The notes: generated by a model not told the origin, from the letters alone. 10,934 bases of DNA from an uncultured Eubacteriales bacterium (GCA_900545815.1 URAM01000041.1:1-10934); one strand, 5' to 3'; shown: positions 1 through 6,726, counted from the first letter of the stretch. Numbers and translations: made by a program.

Positions 1-200
1 GCATGATGCCCAACACCCCCGTGGCGCTGGGCGCCGGTATGATCCACCCCAAGGTGCTGGAAGGCTGCGGCATCGACACCGATGTGTACTCTGGCTGGGC
101 CTTTGGCATGGGCGTGGAACGTCTGGCCATGATGCGCTATGGCTTCAACAACCTGAAATTGTGCTTCGAGAACGATGTGCGGTTCCTGGAACAGTTCTGA
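1..200 (+). CDS. pheS: Phenylalanyl-tRNA synthetase alpha subunit, C-terminal fragment
   Basis: This is the last 66 or so codons of PheS, the catalytic subunit of the cytoplasmic (alpha-beta)2 enzyme that charges tRNA-Phe. The 5' part lies outside the window, and reading is in the frame of base 3. The visible segment carries the class II synthetase motif 3 region: GAGMIHPKVLE, then SGWAFGMGVERLAMMRYG with the motif 3 arginine in GMGVER, then the usual end ENDVRFLEQF. The stop TGA (198-200) is 18 bases before the pheT start, the normal pheST operon order. The few residues before GAGM read PNTPVAL, which differs from the G-W-x-E-x-L/G pattern I would expect there. Identity is certain; completeness cannot be judged from this window. 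Confidence 0.96.
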   Translation, partial: MMPNTPVALGAGMIHPKVLEGCGIDTDVYSGWAFGMGVERLAMMRYGFNNLKLCFENDVRFLEQF

Positions 201-218
201 TGAGAGGAGTGTAATGGT

Positions 219-2918
219 ATGAATCTATCCCGTAAATGGCTGACCGAATTCGTAGATGTACCCGTCAGCGTCATCCCTGACAAAGCGTTTTCCGAGGCAA
301 TGACCCTCTCCGGTTCCAAGGTGGAGACTTATGAAGATCACGCCGCTCAGTTTAAAAATGTGGTGGTGGGCAAAATTTTGTCCATGGAGCGGCACCCCGA
401 CAGCGATCATATGTGGGTCACCCAGATGGACGTGGGCGAGGACGAGCCCATCCAGATCTGCACCGGCGCTTGGAACATCCATGTGGGCGACCTGGTGCCC
501 GTAGCCAAGCACAAGAGTCTGCTGCCCGGCGGCGTCAAAATCACCAAGGGCAAGCTCCGTGGCGTGCCCTCCTACGGTATGTTGTGCTCCCTGACCGAGC
601 TGGCATTGGACGAGCGTGATTTCCCCTATGGCGTCATCAAGGCTGCCGCCATCCTGGGCGACTATCATGTGCTCAAGGGCGAAAAGCCCTCCCTGCCGGA
701 AGAACTGACCCCCGGTCTGAAGATTTTCGGCAAGGTGGTGGCTGGTCAGGTGGACTCCATTGAGACTGCCGCTTATAAGACCTATCAGTGCGCCATCAAC
801 GTGGGCGACACCGTGCTGGACGTGACCACCGACTGCCAGAACATCCACACCGGCGATTTCGTGGCTCTGGATCTGAGCACCAACCGCATCCTGACCCCCA
901 ACGACCTCCACGCACAGCCCAAGGAATTTCCCCACTGCATCGACGACGGCATCTTCATCCTCAACGAGGACTGCAAGCCCGGCGATGACATCCCCACCCT
1001 GCTGGGTCTGGATGACCATGTGGTGGAATTTGAAATCACCCCCAACCGTCCCGACTGCCTGTCCGTCATCGGTCTGGCCAGAGAAGCGGCTGTCACCTTC
1101 GGCAAGCCCCTGAAGCTCCACGACCCGGTGGTGCAGGGCAGCGGCAAGGCGGTCATCATGGACTACGCTGACGTCATCATCGAAGAAGCTGATCTGTGCC
1201 CCCGTTACACCGGTCGTCTGGTGAAGAACGTCAAGATCGGCCCCAGCCCCGTCTGGATGCGGGAGCGGCTGCGTGCCTCCGGCGTCCGTCCCATCAACAA
1301 CATCGTGGACATCACCAACTATGTTATGCTGGAGTACGGTCAGCCCATGCACTCCTTCGACTTCGCCTGCGTGGAGGGCAACAAGCTCATCGTCCGCCGT
1401 GCCCGTCCCGGCGAGACCATCCAGACCCTGGACGGCACCGCCCGCAGTCTGAACGAATCCATGCTGGTCATTGCTGACGAGAAGAAGCCGGTGGCTGTGG
1501 CTGGCGTCATGGGCGGCGCCAACTCTGAGATCACCGACAAGACCGTTGACGTGTTCTTCGAATCCGCCAACTTCAACGGCGTCTCTATCCGCAAGACCGC
1601 CATGGCTCTGGGGATGCGCACCGAGGCTTCCGGCCGTTACGAGAAGGGGCTGGATCCCATGAACACCCTGCCTGCCGTGGAACGTGCCTGCGAGCTGGTG
1701 GAGCTGCTGGGCTGCGGCGAAGTGGCAGACGGCGTGCTGGATGTGGTAGCCAAGGACTTCACCCCCACCCTGGTGAAGCTGGAGCCGGACAAGGTGAACG
1801 GTCTGCTGGGCACCGATGTGAGCCGAGAGGAGATGGTCAAGATCTTGACCGACCTGGGCTTTATCCTCATGGACGATGATATGCTGGTGGTTCCCTCCTG
1901 GCGTGGGGACGTGGAGCATTACTCTGACATCGCAGAAGAAGTGGCTCGTTTTGTGGGCTACAACAACCTGCCCACCACCCTCATGCGGGGCGACACCACC
2001 CGCGGCGGTCTGACCGACCGGCAGAAGGCACACAACAAGGTGGTGGACATCTGCTGCGGTCTGGGCTACAGCGAAATCCTGACCTACTCCTTCATTGCCC
2101 CCGCTTACTATGACAAAATCCGTCTGGCGGAGAATGACCCCCGCCGTATCAGCGTGAAGATCCTGAACCCCCTGGGCGAGGAGACCTCCATCATGCGCAC
2201 CACCCCCCTTCCCTCCATGCTGGAGACCCTGGCACGGAACAACAACCACCGCAACCCCTCCGCCAAGCTCTTTGAGGTAGCCAAGGTGTACCTGCCGGTG
2301 GAAGGGGAAGATCTGTGCAACGAGACGGAGTTCATCTCCATGGGCGGCTACGGCGCCGACCTGGACTTCTTCCGGTTCAAGGGCGATGTGGAGACGATCT
2401 TTGATGCCTTCCGCATCAAGAACGTGAAGTTCACTGCCCAGCACGACAATCCCTCCTATCACCCCGGCCGCTGCGCAGTCATCTCCATCGACGGCGTGGA
2501 AGTGGGCGTCATGGGGCAGCTGCACCCGCTGGTAAATGAGAACTACAATGTGGAGCAGCCCATGTTCGCCGCAGAGATCCATCTGGACACCCTGCTGGCT
2601 GCCCGTCCCCAAGGGATGCACTACAAGGCGCTGCCCAAATTCCCCGCTGTGGAGCGAGACATCGCAGTGGTCTGCGACCGGAGCGTGCCGGTGGCCGACC
2701 TGGAGGACTGCATCCGCAAGGCAAGCTGCGGGCTGATCAAGGCGGTGGAGCTGTTCGACATCTACACCGGCAAGCCCATCCCTGAGGATAAAAAGAGCGT
2801 GGCCTTCGCCCTGAAGCTGCGGCATGAGGATCACACCCTCACCGATGCAGAAGCGGACAGCGATGTGAAGGCTGTCCTGGCCGCTCTGGAACAGGAGCTG
2901 GGCGCCGTTTTGCGCTGA
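219..2918 (+). CDS. pheT: Phenylalanyl-tRNA synthetase beta subunit, extended form (899 aa)
   Basis: PheT is the non-catalytic partner of PheS; it binds tRNA-Phe and edits mischarged Tyr-tRNA-Phe. Domains in order: N-terminal MNLSRKWL segment; EMAPII-like tRNA-binding OB fold (about 48-128, ending GMLCSLTEL); an extra segment (about 135-250); the FEITPNRPDC motif (271-280); B3/4 editing domain (about 327-485); B5 DNA-binding-like domain (about 515-585); catalytic-like core (about 600-790); FDX-ACB anticodon-binding domain (about 801-898). Family members are usually near 790-820 residues, so this one has about 80-100 extra, all between the tRNA-binding fold and PNRPDC. The ATG at 219 is chosen because AGGAG (205-209) sits 9 bases upstream; the ATG at 214 is out of frame. 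It is co-transcribed with pheS and followed by a terminator at 2949-2983. Confidence 0.97.
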   Translation: MNLSRKWLTEFVDVPVSVIPDKAFSEAMTLSGSKVETYEDHAAQFKNVVVGKILSMERHPDSDHMWVTQMDVGEDEPIQICTGAWNIHVGDLVPVAKHKSLLPGGVKITKGKLRGVPSYGMLCSLTELALDERDFPYGVIKAAAILGDYHVLKGEKPSLPEELTPGLKIFGKVVAGQVDSIETAAYKTYQCAINVGDTVLDVTTDCQNIHTGDFVALDLSTNRILTPNDLHAQPKEFPHCIDDGIFILNEDCKPGDDIPTLLGLDDHVVEFEITPNRPDCLSVIGLAREAAVTFGKPLKLHDPVVQGSGKAVIMDYADVIIEEADLCPRYTGRLVKNVKIGPSPVWMRERLRASGVRPINNIVDITNYVMLEYGQPMHSFDFACVEGNKLIVRRARPGETIQTLDGTARSLNESMLVIADEKKPVAVAGVMGGANSEITDKTVDVFFESANFNGVSIRKTAMALGMRTEASGRYEKGLDPMNTLPAVERACELVELLGCGEVADGVLDVVAKDFTPTLVKLEPDKVNGLLGTDVSREEMVKILTDLGFILMDDDMLVVPSWRGDVEHYSDIAEEVARFVGYNNLPTTLMRGDTTRGGLTDRQKAHNKVVDICCGLGYSEILTYSFIAPAYYDKIRLAENDPRRISVKILNPLGEETSIMRTTPLPSMLETLARNNNHRNPSAKLFEVAKVYLPVEGEDLCNETEFISMGGYGADLDFFRFKGDVETIFDAFRIKNVKFTAQHDNPSYHPGRCAVISIDGVEVGVMGQLHPLVNENYNVEQPMFAAEIHLDTLLAARPQGMHYKALPKFPAVERDIAVVCDRSVPVADLEDCIRKASCGLIKAVELFDIYTGKPIPEDKKSVAFALKLRHEDHTLTDAEADSDVKAVLAALEQELGAVLR

Positions 2919-2948
2919 CAGCAACTGTTCCAAATAACCCGCCTTCTT

Positions 2949-2983
2949 CGTCCGGCAGTTTCTACGCTGCCGGACGTCTTTTT
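2949..2983 (+). terminator. Rho-independent terminator of pheST
   Basis: A perfect 10-bp stem, CGTCCGGCAG (2949-2958) with CTGCCGGACG (2967-2976), has an 8-base loop and is followed by TCTTTTT. It begins 30 bases after the pheT stop and closes the pheST transcript before the ireB promoter. Confidence 0.93.
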
Positions 2984-2996
2984 CCCGCTCCACCTC

Positions 2997-3025
2997 TTTA
3001 CAAGCCATTCCATTTCAGGTATAAT
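2997..3025 (+). promoter_or_regulatory. Sigma-A promoter for ireB
   Basis: TTTACA (2997-3002) and TATAAT (3020-3025) are separated by 17 bases: five of six consensus bases at -35 and a perfect -10. Transcription would start near 3032, leaving a pyrimidine-rich leader of about 60 bases before the ireB start at 3093. Placement just after the pheST terminator makes ireB an independent unit. Confidence 0.85.
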
Positions 3026-3092
3026 CTAAACAAATTAGCCCAGATAACTTTTTTCTCTTTTTTCCTGTTTTCCGCACCGGAGGTTTTCTAAT

Positions 3093-3338
3093 ATGTCTGA
3101 TTTAACACGTCGTTTCGATCTCTCGGATATGAAGGAATGGGAGACCCGTGAGATTCTCACCGAGGTCTATAACTCGCTGCAGCAGAAAGGGTACAACCCC
3201 ATCAACCAGATCGTAGGCTATATTCTCTCCGAGGATCCCACCTATATCACCAACTTCAATAACGCCCGCACCCTCATTCGCCAGCTGGATCGAGATGAGC
3301 TGCTGCAGGAGCTGGTGCGCTATTATCTCAACCTTTGA
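3093..3338 (+). CDS. ireB: IreB-family regulatory phosphoprotein (UPF0297)
   Basis: An 81-residue protein of the IreB/YrzL family (UPF0297, formerly DUF965). The family hallmark KGYNPINQIVGYILSEDPTYI is at about residues 33-53, followed by NARTLIRQLDRDELLQELVRYYL. Length matches the family. In Enterococcus faecalis, IreB is a small cytoplasmic substrate of the PASTA-domain Ser/Thr kinase IreK and restrains intrinsic cephalosporin resistance, so a role in cell-wall homeostasis is inferred here. The N-terminus has one threonine (T5, in LTRRFDL) that appears to align with one of the two phosphorylated threonines known in E. faecalis. Start chosen because GGAGG (3079-3083) lies 9 bases before the ATG. 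In many Firmicutes the gene sits in an alaS-ireB-ruvX cluster; here it is alone between its own promoter and terminator. Confidence 0.95.
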   Translation: MSDLTRRFDLSDMKEWETREILTEVYNSLQQKGYNPINQIVGYILSEDPTYITNFNNARTLIRQLDRDELLQELVRYYLNL

Positions 3339-3385
3339 GAATGCGACCAAATTGTAAACTTTCTGTCACTTTTAGCGTTTTATAC

Positions 3386-3415
3386 AACGTCCTTCTGAAA
3401 AGAAGGACGTTTTTT
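3386..3415 (+). terminator. Rho-independent terminator of ireB
   Basis: A perfect 11-bp stem, AACGTCCTTCT (3386-3396) with AGAAGGACGTT (3401-3411), is capped by a GAAA tetraloop and runs directly into five T residues. It ends the ireB unit 77 bases past the stem-proximal side of the stop codon region. Confidence 0.94.
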
Positions 3416-3469
3416 GTTTCTTTTTCCCCGCTTTTCTCCTCCCAATGGAACCCTTTCGAGGCGGTAAGT

Positions 3470-3498
3470 TTGACAAGGAGACAACAATGTGTTACAAT
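3470..3498 (+). promoter_or_regulatory. Strong sigma-A promoter for the 97-aa protein / wall hydrolase unit
   Basis: TTGACA (3470-3475, perfect -35) and TACAAT (3493-3498, five of six at -10) are 17 bases apart. Transcription would begin near 3505. This places the ATG at 3489 inside the promoter, so that ATG cannot start the protein, and supports the TTG at 3534. Confidence 0.87.
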
Positions 3499-3517
3499 TC
3501 GGTTACAACTTACTGGT

Positions 3518-3526
3518 AAGGAGGTG
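3518..3526 (+). promoter_or_regulatory. Ribosome binding site that fixes a TTG start
   Basis: AAGGAGGTG is a nearly full-length anti-Shine-Dalgarno match. Its GGAGG core ends 9 bases before the TTG at 3534. No ATG or GTG lies at workable spacing in frame, so this site defines the rare TTG start. Confidence 0.88.
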
Positions 3527-3533
3527 TATCGTA

Positions 3534-3827
3534 TTGGCTGAAGCGAAGAATCTGCCCCTTGTGTATAAGGGTCATCCACTGCGCAGGAAGGATAACATCC
3601 TGTACTATGGCAGCATGGCGGATAAGTATATCATCATGCTCCAGATTCATGACACCGAACAGATGGATGACTTGAATTTGGCGACCAAGGTCTCTGTGCA
3701 GTTACAGCTGACCGATCCGGATTTGAAGAGCCGCGACCGGGTAGTTCGCAAAAGCGAAAAGAACAGCCTGTACGCTGCAATGGACCTGAGTGCTATTTGG
3801 CTGGACCGGGCCCTGCAAAATCCCTAA
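3534..3827 (+). CDS. Conserved hypothetical protein, 97 aa, TTG start
   Basis: A short soluble protein with no signal peptide, membrane segment or cysteine. I do not recognise a named domain, although the text resembles small uncharacterised proteins I associate with Clostridia. Visible parts: an N-terminal YKGHPLRRKDNILYYGSM segment that suggests beta strands (residues about 10-28), then YIIMLQI, a central TKVSVQLQLTDPDL strand pair, a charged KSRDRVVRKSEKN stretch, and a C-terminal helix (LYAAMDLSAIWLDRALQ). The TTG start is set by AAGGAGGTG at 3518-3526 and by the promoter at 3470-3498, which excludes the upstream ATG. It lies 36 bases before the SH3-NlpC/P60 gene with no terminator between, so the two are probably co-transcribed from the strong promoter. 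Function is unknown; a link to the envelope rests only on this pairing. Confidence 0.85.
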   Translation: MAEAKNLPLVYKGHPLRRKDNILYYGSMADKYIIMLQIHDTEQMDDLNLATKVSVQLQLTDPDLKSRDRVVRKSEKNSLYAAMDLSAIWLDRALQNP

Positions 3828-3863
3828 ATACCCGATACAGAAACAAAAGCACGGAGGTTCCCA

Positions 3864-6278
3864 ATGCGACGACTGACAAAGAAAATCACATCCATCGTTT
3901 TACTTGCTTCTTTTACCGCAAGTCTCAGCTCCATGGCTCTGGCCGCAGACGTAGGCACCGTGACGGACGACTGCGTTCGCCTGCGCCGGAAAGCCAGCAC
4001 CAGCTCCGACTCTCTGGGTATGCTGGTCAAAGGTGACAAGGTCTCCATCCTGGATCAGGAAGACAACGGCTGGCTGAAGATCACCTACACCGACAGTGAA
4101 GGCACTCACACCGGCTATGTCTCCGGTGAGTTTGTCAAGACCAACTCTACAAAGAAGACAGACAGCAAGAAGAATACCTCAAAAGATACAAAAAAGGCCA
4201 CCAAGGCAGAACAGAAAACCAATACAGCTCAAAAGACCAAAAAGGTCAAGAAGCAGCAGGCTGCTGCGGACACGTCCGCTGTCTCCCTGGGTGCCGGCAC
4301 CGTCACCAACGGCGGCAAGAAGTTCAAGGAGATCAACCTGCGCGCTTCCTCCGCCACCGATGCTGACGTGATCTGCAAGATTCCCGTGGGCAGCGATATT
4401 GAGATCCTGGCGGATAAGGACGCCGCCGGTTGGTATCAGGTTCGCTACACCGCCGAGGACAAGACCGTTTATTCCGGCTATATGCTGGGCAAGTATGTGC
4501 AGACCGCTGTCTCCGCACAGCCTGCTACCGCTGCCACCGTCATCGGCACCAAGAAGGCACACAAGGCCATCAACATTCGGGCGGAAAAGAGCCTGGACGC
4601 AGACATCCTGTGCAAAGTTCCCGTAGGCGGCACTCTGGACGTGATCGCAGAAGCGGACGCCGACGGCTGGTGCCAGGTGAGCTATCAGGATTCCACTGGC
4701 ACCTACAACGGCTATATGCGGGAAGAACATGTGGACACCGATAACACCGATGCCGCTGATCTGACCGGTGTGGTCAAGACCAAGAAAAAGTATATCAACA
4801 TCCGTTCCGCTAAGAGCGCTGATGCCGAGGTGGTCTGCAAGGTGCCCGCCGGCAAGAGCGTGTCCATCATCGGTGCGCTGGATGAGGAGGGTTGGTACCA
4901 GGTCAGCTACAAGAATGACAAGGGTACCCATAAGGGCTACATGATGGCTCAGTATATCTCCATCCCCAGCATCTCCTCTGGCACCATCGGCACCTCCAGC
5001 GCCGTTCTCCGCTCTGCGGCGGACAGCAGTTCCGATATGTTCTGTGTCATCCCCGAAGGCAACAAAGTCTCCGTCCTGGATGCCCTGGGCGACTGGTATC
5101 AGGTAGAATACAACGACCAGGTGGGCTATGTGGACGCAAGCTACGTGGAATCCGAAGCCCTGAGCAAGAGCAAGGGCTATGGCACCATCTCTGTTGACAC
5201 CCTCAACGTCCGTGCCAAGCGGAACACCGAGTCCAACGTGGTCACCAAGATGAGCAAGGGCACTACCTTCCGCATCACCAGCGTCAAGGACGGCTGGTAT
5301 GGCGTGACCTACAACGGTGTGGACGGCTATGCAAAGGCAGAATATGTCACCGCTACCGACACCATTGACGCTGGTTATATCCAGGTCACTTCTCAGACCT
5401 TGAAGCTGCGCTCCGGCGCTGGCACTGACTATGACCCGCTGGCCATCGTGCCTTATGGCACTGTCCTGAACATCCGCGGCTCTCTGGGCAGCTGGTATCA
5501 GGTGAAGTATAACGGCAAGGAAGGCTATGTGTGCGGTGATTACACCTCCGCCACCACCTCCGGCGGTTATAAGGCTTATCCCGATTTCGCCAAGGTCACT
5601 GCTTCCGCTCTGGGTCTGCGTGCAAAGCCCGGCACCGACAGCGACAAGACCTTCACCATCCCCAACGGCACTGTGGTGTCCGTCCGTGGGATGCAGGATG
5701 GCTGGTATAAGGTCGTTGTCTACGGCACCCATACCGGTTATATCGATCCGGCTTACACCGAGCGCAGCTCCGGTCCGGCTACCGTGCCTCAGGTCACCAC
5801 GACCACCACGACCACCACTGGTACGACTGGCACCACGACCACTGGCACCACGACCACCGGCACCACCGGTTCCACCACCACTTCCAGTGCATCCTCTAGT
5901 TCCTCCAGCAGCACCCCCTCCGGTTCCTCCGGCGGCGGCAGCGGCGCGGCAGTCCTGGCTTATGCACAGCGGTTCGTGGGCAACCCCTACAAGTGGGGCG
6001 GCACCAGCCTGACCAACGGCGCTGACTGCTCCGGCTTCGTTCAGAGCGTCTACGCACACTTCGGCAAGAGCCTGCCTCATAGCTCCTACGCAGACGCACA
6101 TGTAGGCCGCGGGGTCAGCAAGTCCGACATGCGTCCTGGTGACATCGTTGTTTACGGCGGTCATGTGGGCATCTACGCCGGCGGCGGCAAGCTGCTGAGC
6201 GCACTGGGCAAGAAGTATGGCATCACCTATTGCAGCGTCAACTACAAGCCCATTCAGGCGGTACGCCGTCTGTTCTAA
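3864..6278 (+). CDS. Exported multi-SH3-repeat NlpC/P60 cell-wall peptidase (804 aa)
   Basis: Predicted secreted peptidoglycan hydrolase. Residues 1-27 form a signal peptide (basic MRRLTKK, hydrophobic core, ALA cleavage site). Eight bacterial SH3-like (SH3_3) repeats follow at about 29-92, 143-213, 223-291, 300-366, 371-430, 438-496, 503-562 and 574-634, each with an L/I-x-R-x signature and a GW/W-Y-x-V core. A lysine-rich linker (93-140) splits repeats 1 and 2; a Thr/Gly/Ser linker (645-694) leads to the NlpC/P60 domain (695-804). That domain has Cys722 in DCSGFV and His767 in GGHVGIY, the expected nucleophile and general base. NlpC/P60 enzymes typically cut peptide-stem bonds such as gamma-D-Glu to diamino acid, and SH3 repeats anchor them to the wall. 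The usual third polar residue (His/Asn) is Ser779. GGAGG (3853-3857) is 6 bases before the ATG. Second gene of a unit with the 97-aa protein. Confidence 0.94.
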   Translation: MRRLTKKITSIVLLASFTASLSSMALAADVGTVTDDCVRLRRKASTSSDSLGMLVKGDKVSILDQEDNGWLKITYTDSEGTHTGYVSGEFVKTNSTKKTDSKKNTSKDTKKATKAEQKTNTAQKTKKVKKQQAAADTSAVSLGAGTVTNGGKKFKEINLRASSATDADVICKIPVGSDIEILADKDAAGWYQVRYTAEDKTVYSGYMLGKYVQTAVSAQPATAATVIGTKKAHKAINIRAEKSLDADILCKVPVGGTLDVIAEADADGWCQVSYQDSTGTYNGYMREEHVDTDNTDAADLTGVVKTKKKYINIRSAKSADAEVVCKVPAGKSVSIIGALDEEGWYQVSYKNDKGTHKGYMMAQYISIPSISSGTIGTSSAVLRSAADSSSDMFCVIPEGNKVSVLDALGDWYQVEYNDQVGYVDASYVESEALSKSKGYGTISVDTLNVRAKRNTESNVVTKMSKGTTFRITSVKDGWYGVTYNGVDGYAKAEYVTATDTIDAGYIQVTSQTLKLRSGAGTDYDPLAIVPYGTVLNIRGSLGSWYQVKYNGKEGYVCGDYTSATTSGGYKAYPDFAKVTASALGLRAKPGTDSDKTFTIPNGTVVSVRGMQDGWYKVVVYGTHTGYIDPAYTERSSGPATVPQVTTTTTTTTGTTGTTTTGTTTTGTTGSTTTSSASSSSSSSTPSGSSGGGSGAAVLAYAQRFVGNPYKWGGTSLTNGADCSGFVQSVYAHFGKSLPHSSYADAHVGRGVSKSDMRPGDIVVYGGHVGIYAGGGKLLSALGKKYGITYCSVNYKPIQAVRRLF
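5796..5882 (+). repeat. ACC/ACG/ACT codon repeat encoding the Thr-Gly linker
   Basis: A low-complexity run of threonine codons interrupted by glycine gives TTTTG-type units in the wall hydrolase (residues about 645-673), followed by a serine/glycine-rich tract to about 694. It is an in-frame, flexible and probably length-variable spacer between the SH3 array and the catalytic domain. Synonymous codons are mixed, so it is an imperfect rather than exact tandem repeat. Confidence 0.85.
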
Positions 6279-6301
6279 GTGGATTTCTCACTTGTGATTC
6301 C

Positions 6302-6332
6302 AAGCAGCTCCCCAAAGGGGAGCTGCTTTTTT
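6302..6332 (+). terminator. Rho-independent terminator of the wall hydrolase unit
   Basis: A perfect 12-bp stem, AAGCAGCTCCCC (6302-6313) with GGGGAGCTGCTT (6317-6328), has an AAA loop and ends in TTTTTT. It lies 23 bases after the stop and separates this unit from the spore protein gene. Confidence 0.95.
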
Positions 6333-6356
6333 CCCAAAAATGCAAGCATTTTGGGG
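6333..6356. repeat. Second inverted repeat abutting the terminator
   Basis: CCCAAAAATGC (6333-6343) pairs with GCATTTTGGGG (6346-6356) with one A-G mismatch and only two bases between the arms. It starts immediately after the T tract of the preceding terminator. No T tract follows, so it may be a transcript-end stabilising hairpin or a remnant of a terminator; its role is unclear. Confidence 0.6.
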
Positions 6357-6464
6357 AATCTTTCAAATCTTCTTTTTATTCTTTCTGTTTTGAAATTTTT
6401 GTTGATTCGACAGGAACAGAAATTTCCACTCATACTTCCACGCCGCCAGGTCAAACTAGGCTCA

Positions 6465-6485
6465 GAAAATCCGCTCCGGATTTTC
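6465..6485 (+). promoter_or_regulatory. Leader hairpin upstream of the spore protein gene
   Basis: A perfect 9-bp stem, GAAAATCCG (6465-6473) with CGGATTTTC (6477-6485), has a CTC loop. It has no T tract, so it is not a standard terminator. It lies 43 bases before the spore protein start and could shield the 5' end of the mRNA or mark a protein or RNA site. Function is inference. I did not find a convincing sigma-G promoter in 6357-6510. Confidence 0.6.
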
Positions 6486-6527
6486 AACGGTAAGGATCTC
6501 AACAGAAAGAAAAAGGAGATGTACGCA

Positions 6528-6722
6528 ATGGCAAACAGCAATCGTGTCATCGTGCCCGCAGCTCGTGCGGCTCTGGATCAGTTCAAGATGGAAGCAGCCA
6601 ATGAAGTTGGCGTCAACCTGAAGCAGGGTTACAACGGCGACCTGACTTCCAAGCAGGCTGGCAGCATCGGCGGCCAGATGGTCAAGAAGATGATCGAAGC
6701 CTACGAAAATGGCATGAAGTAA
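6528..6722 (+). CDS. Alpha/beta-type small acid-soluble spore protein (64 aa)
   Basis: This protein coats and protects DNA in dormant spores by forcing an A-like helix, and is degraded at germination. The family pattern is clear: N-terminal VIVPAARAALDQFKMEAANEVGV, which contains the germination-protease type site (consensus roughly T/K-E-F/I-A-x-E-L/I/V-G), then the second conserved block GDLTSKQAGSIGGQMVKKMIE. Length (64 aa) fits the family. ATG at 6528 is preferred over the in-frame ATG at 6519, because AAAAGGAG (6511-6518) touches the latter and is 9 bases from the former. Expression would be expected in the forespore under sigma-G or sigma-F, but no clear matching promoter was found. It is monocistronic and converges on the minus-strand operon. 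Its presence is the best evidence in the window for a sporulating lineage. Confidence 0.96.
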   Translation: MANSNRVIVPAARAALDQFKMEAANEVGVNLKQGYNGDLTSKQAGSIGGQMVKKMIEAYENGMK

Positions 6723-6726
6723 TTGC

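Noticed and set aside
225..3008. A 927-residue open frame on the minus strand opposite pheT
   Set aside because: It mirrors pheT codons; it is rich in His, Gln, Val and Gly, has no recognisable domain, and pheT is unambiguous. It reflects G/C-rich third positions on the other strand.
3489..3533. ATG at 3489 as start of the 97-aa protein
   Set aside because: It lies between the -35 and -10 of the promoter, so it is not in the transcript; the Shine-Dalgarno at 3518-3526 points to TTG 3534.
4179..6164. A 661-residue open frame on the minus strand opposite the wall hydrolase
   Set aside because: It is a low-complexity Gly/Ala/Asp/His product that follows the SH3 repeat periodicity, with no domain of its own; a shadow of the real gene.
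6431..6437. CATACTT as a sigma-G -10 for the spore protein gene
   Set aside because: It is one base off CATnnTA, and no matching -35 lies 17-18 bases upstream.
6279..6527. In-frame extension of the spore protein from GTG 6279
   Set aside because: It would run through the wall hydrolase terminator and encode residues unlike any small acid-soluble spore protein; the RBS at 6511-6518 fits ATG 6528.
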